Assembly: GCA_029168955.1 (NCBI GenBank)
Contig: JAPDOI010000136.1
Location: 62,001 to 126,000 of the forward strand
Direction of reading: 5' to 3'
Source: Aplectana chamaeleonis
Lineage: Eukaryota > Nematoda > Chromadorea > Rhabditida > Cosmocercidae
DNA: 64,000 nt
Each line of letters begins with the position of its first letter. The stretch's first letter is position 1. The notes beneath the pieces were generated by a model that searched no databases, was not told the DNA's origin, and saw only the letters and a list, made by a program, of their open reading frames with translations. Below, piece by piece: positions 10,422-19,055 of the stretch. A program made the position numbers and the translations under genes.

Positions 10422-11962
10422 ATGTTTTGTTGTTTTGTGTGCTGTAAAGTGTTTGCGGACGAGGAGGGCATGCGCCAACATGTTTCAGATGCGCATTTAG
10501 CGTCAAAGAAGGTGACAACTTTTTGATCTGGAATTGTTTGACAGGGTGTTAGGTTTTGTTATGTTCTTGTTTGTGTTTAGGAATTCGCTCACAAATGCTC
10601 GATGTGTTATCGAAGGTTTGACAAAAAATGCAAACTCCGCATTCACATCGAAAAGCACGGTAGAATGGGGGAATCATGCTCAGTTTGTAAACGCATGTTC
10701 AAGTGGGTTCTTCTTCTTGTTTGTTTGTGGAGTGATACAAGAGAGTCATTATCAATTGCTTTTTAGAGAAGCTCCTTCGGTGAAGATCCACATGAGTAAA
10801 GTTCATGGTCTCTCTATGGATGGTTCTCGGTTAGCGAAGAAACATGAATGTGAAGATTGTGGCAAATCATTTGGAGTCGTTGAGGAGCTCTATGTGCGTT
10901 TTCAACTCCGTGTTCCAAAAAGTGTCAATTTTGACTGTTATTAGAAATGTCGTGTCATAAAAGACCTTCACGGTTTTCATGTTTCCAAGACAAGGTCCGG
11001 CTAAATTTTAGCCTTTCCGAATAGGATGATTAAATCGAACCAGGGTCAAGCGGAGTTGTGAAATTTCTCAACAGAGGGGTCGTAAAATAGTTGGTCCGAA
11101 ATCGAAAGTTAGAAGGTTGGTCACGAAAATTTCGGACCAAAAATGAAAATTTCTAGAAGTGAAAAAATAGAACTCATCTTTACTACTAAAAAATTTCAAC
11201 ATTTTTTTGCAGAAAAATGTTTCAAAAGTTACACCTTTGGGGTCGCAAATTTTATGGATCTTTGGAAAAGAAATTTGTTGGCCGGGAGGGGGGTCATTTC
11301 AATTTCGGAAATTTACACAACGCCCCGCTTGACCCTGAATTGAACTGTCGACAGGACTAGGTGAACCATACCTCGAGGTTTGCCATCTGTGATTACACGG
11401 GACGATTTGCACGCTACACCCTGCAGAAAAGGACGTACGGTGGTCCGTGCGTCTGTGAACTAGAGAATTCTTTAGGGGTGGAATAATTGAACTTCTGCAA
11501 TTTTCCTTGTGGTCTCCTTACTCTGCTCGGAACTACATTCCGTCTGGATTGAAATTCGAGCTGGACCATCCCTTATGTTAAGCCTTCTATAAGTCCTTCA
11601 AATTTCACCTATAATGTATTTTCCAGCGTCATGGCTACTATTGTGCCAGTAGGAAATTGATAGCGGAACGGAGGCGAAAAGCCCGTCAAGATCTGGACGC
11701 TATGAGCTCAATTACTGCGACTAGTAGTACGGCGCCGTCTGTTTCTTCTGATTCAGCCAGTATCCAGAGTTTGGGCAGTGCTTCTGGACGCCCTATTAAA
11801 GGTAAATGTGATCGTTTGCCATGTTCGTTATTCAGAGGACGGCATAGAGTGTTGTACTGTGTTCATTTATGTTCGAACCACCTTTCAATCCCACGCGAGG
11901 TTGTTTGGCTACCGGTTCAGGGTTCGGCGTGGAGTTCTACAGTGCGGGGGGGGGGGGTCTGA
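10422..11962 (+). CDS. Spliced C2H2 zinc-finger protein gene
   Basis: Exons 10422-10511, 10581-10702, 10767-10893 and 11627 onward join in frame and rebuild four zinc fingers. Finger 1 (CFVCCKVFADEEGMRQHVSDAH) and finger 2 in exon 2 are canonical. Finger 3 is split by the intron after CSVCKRMF and resumes in exon 3 with C-x2-C-x12-H-x4-H spacing exactly restored. Finger 4 starts CEDCGKSF and is completed across the 733-bp intron by RHGYYC, giving C-x2-C-x12-H-x3-C. Donors are AAG|GTGACA, AA|GTGGGT and TAT|GTGCGT; acceptors are TGTTTAG, TTTTTAG and TTTTCCAG. The ATG is 9 nt after a GATTTTAG acceptor (10411-10412), suggesting trans-splicing. The last exon is basic then Ser/Thr-rich. Read straight through it stops at 11962 (224 aa); alternatively a 34-nt intron 11802-11835 gives a stop at 12077. 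Role: presumably nuclear nucleic-acid binding; target unknown. Confidence 0.75.
11042..11336. mobile_element. MITE with AGGGTCAAGCGG TIRs, in zinc-finger gene intron
   Basis: Starts AGGGTCAAGCGGAGTTGTGA and ends with the imperfect complement ...CAACGCCCCGCTTGACCCT. It belongs to the same family as 15578-15920. The ends are about 25 bp with a few mismatches, and the interior repeats GGTCGTAAAA/TTTCGGA-type words. No coding capacity. It sits in the large intron (10894-11626). No convincing TSD. Confidence 0.75.
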
Positions 11963-12274
11963 GCCAGGGTCGAGCAGGCCGTTGTGCCGAATTTCGGGCA
12001 GCGCTACGACCCCCCTGTTGACCGAACTTTTAGACAAATTTTTACGACCCCCCCTCCGGAATGAAAAACTGCTTTAGCTTTTTTTGAACGACAAGTTTGT
12101 GAAAATTTCAAACTTGTGGTTATAAAAGACAATTTCCCTTCTCCTACCTCATTTTACCTCCTACATGGTTTGGAGAAAATTCCCATTTTTTCTTAAAAAA
12201 TTTACTACCACCCCCCCCCCCAATTTTTTTTAATTCCCAAATTTTCACGACCCCCTGTTGTCCTGAGTCACAAC

Positions 12275-12370
12275 CAGGGATGAGCGAAATTCCGATTTCC
12301 GATGGTTTTTGGCCTTCCGATTTCCGAAAAAAAGCCTAAAAATGCGGAAAAAATCGGAAATATCGGAGTT
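12275..12370 (+). repeat. Left half of a CCAGGGATGAGCG-ended repeat
   Basis: Begins CCAGGGATGAGCGAAATTCC and continues with TTTCCGATGGTTTTTGGC and TTCCGATTTCCG motifs. The same words and the complementary end (GCGCTCATCCCTGG) occur at 14738-14850. The two halves may be one TIR element split by later insertions, including the LINE at 12520-13550, or two solo pieces. 12078-12274 contains poly-C/poly-T-rich sequence without a gene. Confidence 0.5.
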
Positions 12371-12519
12371 TAGATTTTTGAACCCTTTTCCTTGCCAAAT
12401 TCCCAGGGATATCTGGGGCGGTGAATTCGAATTCGAGGTCCGTCTCCACTTTTCAGAAAGCTAGAGTTGAGTACATTTACAGGAAAATTATTCAATACCT
12501 ATCCTACTATCTACCTATA

Positions 12520-13550
12520 TAGTAGTAAAAAGCGGCGTTCCTCAAAGTGGGGTATTATCGCCAATACTATTCAACATTTATACCGCCGATTTACCAGATC
12601 TTGTCCAGAACTCTGTAGTAAAAGTACAACAGTTCGCAGATGATATAAAACTATACGGTGAGATCAGTGAACCAGGGCAAAGGGAGGCGATACAGAGTGC
12701 AATAGACAAAGTTGCGGAATGGTCAGACCGGTGGGGTTTACCCATAGCACCCGAAAAATCGGCGCATATGAGATTAGGAGTGTCGAACCTCTCGAACACC
12801 TACACAGTAGGGAATATTGAAATTCCCACAGTGTCTCGGGTGAGAGATCTTGGTTTCTGTTATGATGACAAACTAGATTTCAAAGAACATTATATAATCT
12901 TACAAAGGAAGGTTTTTCTACAGACCTATCCGATTTTCAAAGGTCTATCCACGAAAAACAGAAATGTTCTGATGAAGGCATACAGAACATATGTCAGACC
13001 CATAGTTGAAAGTGGAGTTACCGTTTTGAACCCATATAAAAAGAGGGATAATGATGTTTTAGAAAGGGTGCAAAACAACTACACTAGGAAACTCTTGATT
13101 CGGACAGAAGGATTTGATTATTCATTGATACCCTGTGCTAAGATGAGAAACACGATTCTCAATCTGAACTCGTTGGAATCTCGTCGAAAGCTAAGAGACG
13201 CGTGTATGGTGTTCAAACTGCTATCGGGCCAGCTTAGTGTTAGGGTGTCCCGATTCTATAGTTTGATACAATCGAGAACCAGGGGAGGACAGATCAAGAT
13301 ATCTTTTCATTGCCTAAGACCAACTTGAGGAGGTATATGTTTACATGCAGGGCAGGCTTAAACTTTTTAAGCCTAAAGTACACCGCCTCACCAAACATAT
13401 TTACATACGGTTCGTTCAAGCGTATGGCTGGTGCAAAATTATTGGCTTTCTAGATGTGTTTTAGTTCTAGTTTTACACCATTATTGTAGTTTTTTTTTTC
13501 ATCACACGCTTGTCTTTTACAGCGTAATAAATGAAATGAAATGAAAATAT
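12520..13550 (+). mobile_element. 5'-truncated CR1/Jockey-like LINE fragment
   Basis: Opens abruptly inside the reverse transcriptase palm: KSGVPQSGVLSPILFNIYTA from 12528, then the catalytic FADDI motif near 12635, then WGLPIAPEKSAHM and the thumb/C-terminal region (RTYVRPIVESGVTVLNPY, LNSLESRRKLRDACMVFKLL). The frame stays open from 12528 to a TGA at 13326-13328; a frameshift near 13300 moves the tail (NLRRYMFTCRAGLNFLSLKY) into another frame ending in TAG near 13450. An (AATGA)n tail follows at about 13525-13548. Only the C-terminal half is present, so it is not mobile on its own. Confidence 0.85.
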
Positions 13551-14224
13551 ATTTGCCTAACTCTGTGTGTGTGTCTGTGCGTGTTTGTGAGAATGAACGG
13601 AAATTCGGTCGTTTTTCTCTTTCAAAAATGAAGCGATTCGGTTTGTTGTTATTATGGTGGGATGGCGTGTACTGATAACACGATATAATCAGTTCTCTAA
13701 ATAAAAGATCGCTAAAGGGTTTCATTAACGGTTGCATGTGAGATTTAAGGCCCGCTGTGAGTTTGCCGAGGGAAGGGTGCGGGACTCCACATGTAAGGAA
13801 TTTCTGACAGAGTCACATGCGAATTAAGGGCTCTGGAGGCAGTACTCAGATGTGGGCAGCCTCGTACATTCAGTTACCCAAGTTTTGAGGTACTTGGCCC
13901 CGCACACCGGCTGGAGGCCTGACAGACCGCTGCCGGCCCAGTCGTTCTCGCCGAGCAGTCTCCGTCGGGTGACGGTGTGCTGGCCTCGTCGCTTGTCAAT
14001 GCACCGGCCACGTCGCGTGTACGTGTCAAGTAACATGTACCAACAGTGCAAGTTACTCGCAATTTTGTGTATTTATTATTATCTCACGTTACTTTAATCA
14101 AAAATCTCGTCAAATTACACGTAACATCGCTTCAAGTTACTTGTGGACTCAAAGCAAGTTGCGTGAGGCCATCATGCAACTTCCGTTGAAGTCTCAGGTA
14201 ACCTGCTCAGCAATTTCTGAGTTG
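13551..14224. other. Intergenic, simple and AT-rich sequence
   Basis: No gene recognised. A short TGTGTG run at 13565-13590 and several degenerate AAGTTAC/GTAAC words at 14040-14150 are the only patterns. Confidence 0.5.
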
Positions 14225-14615
14225 AAGTGCGTCAAGCGCCAAAACAGTGCGCTGGGCTTCACTTGGAGTGCACCAAGCGCTGAAAATGTGTGCGGGACCC
14301 AACTGGGAAAACGCCGAGCGCCAGAGGAACTGACTGTGTTGCACACAAATCGGAGTGCGTCGAGCGCCGCGGAGACTGTGTTGGACACAACTTGGAGGGC
14401 ACCAAGAGCCGGCGAAAGTGTGTGGCACCCCAACCAGGAGTGCGTGAAGCGCCGAGAAAAGTGTGTTGCACCCAACTAGGAGTGCGCCAAGTGCCGGGAA
14501 TAAAAGTTTGCGGGACTCTGTTCTACTGGGAGTGTGCCGATCGCGGGGGAAACTGTGTTGGACCGGCTTGTGCTGCAGGCGCCTGGAAAAGTGTGTGGGA
14601 CCTAGCTGATCCTGC
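14225..14615 (+). repeat. ~42-bp minisatellite, about eight diverged units
   Basis: Units resemble GGAGTGCGCCAAGCGCCGGA followed by AAAxTGTGTTGCACCCAACT, starting near 14265, 14307, 14351, 14395, 14437, 14478 and 14528. Because the unit length is about three times 14, long overlapping open frames occur on both strands; they have no other coding support. Confidence 0.8.
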
Positions 14616-14737
14616 AGTGACTCTAAGCGTCACGATACAAGCCTAGAAGTACGCGTGGGTGTACACCTTGTTCAATAAAGTTGGATAAGCCCAAGTTTTT
14701 TGGCAGGAACAATCACCAGGGCAGGGTTAAGAATGTC

Positions 14738-14850
14738 GCTGACCATTTCCGATTTCGGATTTTCGATGGTTTTTGGCGTTCCGATTCCGAATTTGAAAAG
14801 GTTGTTCCGATTTCCGCAATTCAGAAAAAAATTTGCGCTCATCCCTGGTC
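14738..14850 (+). repeat. Right half of the CCAGGGATGAGCG-ended repeat
   Basis: Contains TTTCGATGGTTTTTGGCGTTC and ends TTGCGCTCATCCCTGG, the complement of the left end at 12275. See that entry for interpretation. 14851-15577 holds no recognisable gene. Confidence 0.5.
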
Positions 14851-15577
14851 ACAACCCTGCTCAACCCTGGTCTGAGCTCCACCGAGAGACCAAGTCGGCC
14901 ATTTTGAATTGAGCATATTTTGTTTAGGACATCAAATACACTTTCAGGAAAATTCTCGCCTGTGACCGAATCCAGTGTTAGCCTTTTTTTCGTCTATAAA
15001 TTGTTCCTCTTCAAATTTTACCATAAAGAACTGACAAATGCACGCTTCTGGAGTCTAAAAATGCCGAAAATTTGACCAAATCGCGTTCCGGGGATCAAAG
15101 AATCGCCGCCAAAGTTTTGACCCCCCGGGAGGAGGGGGTCTGGGGAAAGGTAGTTCTCTGCATACCTCGTGCTGTGCTCTGTACCGGTTTTCTCAATGTT
15201 GGACGTTCGACACGGTTGAAAGCGCCCCAGGTTGGCTTGATAATAATTTTGAACAGTTATGAAAAAGCTCTTCGCGCGTTACTTTCTAGACTAAGAAATT
15301 TCATGAGTATTTTCTCTCACCAACCCTGACCTTGCTATGAGCTTGGTCTCCCGTTTTTTTCTTATTGAATGTCAGCTAGCATTCAAACCTCTATTGATCA
15401 CCTGTACAGAGTGTTACTATCACAGCAGGTACTGGTCTGTGTGTGTTCATTTTTTCTTTGGTGCAAGGACTCCTGATTTTGGAAGGGGAGGAAAACCTGG
15501 AGTTGGTGTTATAGTTGTGCAGCGGTACAGAAAAGTGGGCATAGCCAAGTGATCTCCCGGCTTTGATAGCACCTGCC

Positions 15578-15920
15578 AGGGTCAAGCGGGGTTGCGAAAT
15601 TTCGCAACGGATAGGGAAGGGGGGTCGCAAAAATTTCGGATCTAAAATAAGGATTTGGTCAAGATTCTTTTTTTTGTCAAGGCTGTACCAGAAATTCTCG
15701 ATTTTTGTTCACCAAAGGGAAGGATCGTAGCAATGCTCAGCTTTTAGACGCTTGAGCCCGACTACTGAACGAATTTTTGCCGTCTGAAAGTTTTAGTAAT
15801 CAATTATAAACTGCCCAGAAGCGCGCCTCAGGGGGGAGGATAGCAAATATTCTGGAAAAAATTCTGCTGACGGGGGTTCGCTCCGATTTCGAAAAATTAC
15901 GCAACGCCCCGCTTGACCCT
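15578..15920. mobile_element. MITE with AGGGTCAAGCGG TIRs, second copy
   Basis: Begins AGGGTCAAGCGGGGTTGCGA and ends CGCAACGCCCCGCTTGACCCT; same family as 11042-11336 but about 50 bp longer inside. Non-coding. A short CAGGGTCGAGC relative is also visible near 11968. Confidence 0.75.
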
Positions 15921-15939
15921 TCTCTGCCCTTCTCAGAGA

Positions 15940-16190
15940 AAATTGGTATCGCTGGTTTCGCGATAGCCCCGAGATTCTCGCTGGTTTCGCGATGGGGTAT
16001 CGGCAGTTGATTGGCGGCTCCGCGATCGTAGAAAAGTGGTGTGTGACGCAGTGGCCCCGCGATAGCCTTATGTCGGCTCCGCAGTCTGATGAAGAGGTAG
16101 CGTCGACAACATGGCTCTTCGGCGAAACCGCGTCGGCACCGCGATGAGTGAACAGGCTTTCAGTTTCCCGTCGGCTCCGCGTTCGACACA
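15940..16190 (+). repeat. Cluster of degenerate GGCTCCGCGAT motifs
   Basis: TCGCTGGTTTCGCGAT occurs twice (15948 and 15977 regions), followed by GGCGGCTCCGCGATC, GGCCCCGCGAT, GTCGGCTCCGCAG, CGTCGGCACCGCGATG and GTCGGCTCCGCG within about 250 bp, irregularly spaced. No gene in 15921-16427. Confidence 0.55.
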
Positions 16191-16427
16191 CCTCCGAACT
16201 GACGCAGATGAGTCGTACTGCTGTATCGATCAAAGTTCCAACTACACTCGCCGATTTCTATTCCGGTGCTCTCCGAATTCATTTGTTGTATGTTATCCAC
16301 ATTTTGACCACAGCATACACCGCCTCTGTAGTAATATTGCCTTTATATTGAGTTTCTATCCCACGCAATAAGCCTTTTTTCGTATTTTGACATCAACTAA
16401 TGTATCTTTTTTATATTGTGACATTAA

Positions 16428-17980
16428 AGGCAGTGTTGCTGCCGAGATGTCGTACGTTCGTGCCGTGGCAGTGTGGAGGAAACAACATCACCTTCGTGCA
16501 AACCGACATCACTCCCTCCACCGAGAGGGTTTTTGTCATGGGAGAGTCGCTGGCTGGCCCCAGCTCTCCTGAAGATTCTACGACAAAGGGCTGGCGTCGA
16601 GAGGAATCCTGGACCTGTGCAGAAGTATCAATGTGCCACCTGCAGCAAGAAAGTCACCTGGAATGGAACAAGCGTCCAATGCTTTGGATGCCAAAGGTGG
16701 GTGCACTTCTCCTGTTCAAGTCTTAGTTCTGTGAGGCATCACAACTCATCCTTCCGTTGTGTTCTGTGGTCCGCCCCCAGCAACTCTGATTCCTCGTTCA
16801 AAACCCCCCCCCCCCTCTCTATTGTACATATAAATCTTAACGGCCTTCGAACCAAATTGTCTGAACTCTCACTCTTCGCACGTACTCATCATCCGGATGT
16901 TATTATGGTTCGAGAAACCAAACTCTCTTCCTCTATCACTTATCCCCAACCAAACATTCCAGGCTACACTGCCTATCACATCCCAAGGACAGCTCTTGGA
17001 GGCGGAGTTTCCACGTTTGTGATTTCTAGCTTACCTTCTCATCTAATTCCAAATGTTCCTAAGGACGGTACTCTCGAGTGCGTTCCCGTTCACCTCCCTC
17101 TCAAAACTCCACTATCTCTATTTAATATTTACATCCCTCCCTCCACTTCTTGTCCCCCAACGTACAACCCCATACCTCTTCTTAAGCAGTTGCATGACTG
17201 CTCTCTCTCCCCATCAGCTGTCTTTGCAGGTGACTTCAATGCTCACACGTTCTGTTCTGCGCTTGAGTCCGACGCCAGAGGGGAAGACGTCGAGGAATGG
17301 GCTGAGGAGTGTGATCTGGTTATCCTCAACGATGATCAGCCTACTCGACTCCCTTCCTACGGCCGACTTTCTAGCCCGTACATCTCCCTCGTTTCATCCA
17401 ATCTTTCTAATGCTTGCTTGTGGTCCACTTCCACAACTCTTCCCAGCGACCACATTCCCGTCTTTCTCCATATTGATCTCTCAAACTCTCTTGCCCCTTA
17501 TACTGGTATTCTTCAACGTTCTTATCTCAATTTAGGCCTTGCTGACTGGGTCCTGTTCAGAGAGGTTGCGCTCCGCCAGGCAGCTGAATATCCATGAAAA
17601 GGCGATGTGCACCAGAAAGAGCGTCACATTTCTGACGCCATCCGGAAGGCTACAAAAGCGGCCATACCTGAAGGACGTGTGAAACGTTTCTACCCTAATG
17701 TCACCAGGGAGATTCTACAGAAGAGTAGGACAAGAGATGAAAAGAGAGCTGAGAATCATTTGGACCCTGAGGTGGCCAAGCTGGATGAAGAGATAAAAAA
17801 TGATCTGGACAAGCACAAGAAAGACAGTTGGGAGAAGTTCACTAAAAGGTTCAATTTTAAAACCGACGGAACAACTGCGTGGAAAGTTTTGAGGAAGATA
17901 TCTGGCAAGTGCGCCCCCTCATCGAACTCTACCATAGAGTTCGATAACAGCGTCTTCAAATCAGGAAAGGCTGCCGCATA
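16428..17980 (+). pseudogene. LINE ORF, 5' part: 2A-like motif, PHD-like finger, APE endonuclease
   Basis: The frame opens after a TAA at 16425-16427 but has no in-frame ATG before the domains; an ATG at 16447 is in another frame. A 2A-like motif, GVERNPGP, lies at 16593-16616. It is followed by C-x2-C-x12-C-x2-C-x4-H-x2-C (CATC, CFGC, HFSC), a PHD/RING-like finger from 16632 whose last pair is degenerate. The endonuclease shows HINLNGLRTK, VRETK, FAGDFNAH and SDHIPVF, the usual APE landmarks. One in-frame TGA (17595-17597) follows the endonuclease; the same frame then continues through a charged linker (IRKATKAAIPEGRVKRFYPN) to the insertion point. Canonical 2A has D before (V/I)E; here it is G, so activity is uncertain. 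Confidence 0.8.
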
Positions 17981-18129
17981 TGTTGGGGGGGGGTATAGCC
18001 GGTTTCAGAGTAGGGTAGTTAGGAAGGAAGATAAGGATAAGGCAGAAGACGATAAGTGGAAGTATATAAACCGGATACCCCTGTAATAAATGATTCGCTC
18101 CCCTACTTGTGTCCACAGCAGCACGAACT
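17981..18129 (+). repeat. 5' LTR
   Basis: Begins TGTT followed by nine G, ends CGAACT. It carries a TATA-like TATATAAA (18063-18070) and a polyadenylation-type AATAAA (18085-18090) only 14 nt apart. At 149 bp it is short for this family. Confidence 0.88.
18063..18090 (+). promoter_or_regulatory. LTR TATA-like box and AATAAA signal
   Basis: TATATAAA at 18063-18070 and AATAAA at 18085-18090; the same pair is at 22400-22407 and 22422-22427 in the right LTR. Function is inferred from motif and position. Confidence 0.5.
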
Positions 18130-18450
18130 GGCGATCAGCTCGGTCGAAGAGGAAGAAGAAGACAACAAAGAAGAAAAGAAGAAGACGGTCGAGCACTGCG
18201 TGCTAAAGATCGGTCCATGAGACAGTTAGACACCCGCTACGGGAAGCGTGAGGTGCAGGTGCGAATCGGTCAGGGTTTCGTAGTTGGAAAAAGTGCAACC
18301 GCACCCCAGTCAGACACCCGCCATGGAGAGCGTGAGGTGCATGGTATAAGGAATCCACGACCAAGGAACGTTTTAGGCCCCGGTCATAGTTGGATGAGCC
18401 GACGTCTCCAGCCCGGTCGATACACACAGAATGCATTGGAAATGGGATGC

Positions 18451-18906
18451 AAAAATCACTCGGTGTATCCCTCCCGCACCCCCAACACCCACCCGGTCGA
18501 TACGTATGTTTAAAATGATGGAGTGAGGTTGAGAAAATCACTCGGTGTATCCTTCCAACACCCCCCCCGCACCCCCCCAACACCCACCCGGTCGATACGT
18601 ATGTTTAAAATGAAGGAGTGAGGTTGAGAAAATCACTCGGTGTATCCGACGCGGTCGATATCCATTCTTTACGTGGATGAGAAAATCACCGGGTGGGCGG
18701 GTCGATGATAAAACATTGCGTATCACTGGAAAGCTAACCTTACTGCTACCTCTGTCACCATACTCTCCTTCACTATTTCTCTGAACAGGTGCAATCCTGT
18801 CGGCCACGTAATCATCGTCATATCTAGTTGGATACACCGAGTGATTTTTTCAACCTCACTCCATCATTCTAATCATACGTATCGACCGGGTGGGTGTTGG
18901 GGGGAG
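18451..18906. repeat. Direct and inverted repeats in the gag position of the LTR element
   Basis: A ~85-95-bp unit, AAAATCACTCGGTGTATCC ... CCCACCCGGTCGATACGTAT ... GGAGTGAGGTTGAG, occurs directly at 18451-18533 and 18534-18628, with shorter copies to 18690, and once inverted at 18829-18906. Upstream, CAGTYAGACACCCGC with GCGTGAGGTGCA also occurs twice (18220-18260, 18306-18340). No gag domain (no CCHC knuckle) is visible. Confidence 0.75.
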
Positions 18907-19055
18907 TCGGTGGGTTACAGAGGTAAATAGCACCAACTCTGACCGGGGTCTTAGGAACTGTCACTATAGAAAGGCGACCGCAGGAGGGTGATTGGCTTTG
19001 TGAAAGGGTAAGCACGACACGAGTAGAACGAAATCACCAAACAATCCCACCCATA

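Noticed and set aside
17981..18513. 18109-18513 open frame as gag
   Set aside because: It begins in the LTR, lacks any capsid or CCHC zinc-knuckle signature and overlaps non-coding repeats.
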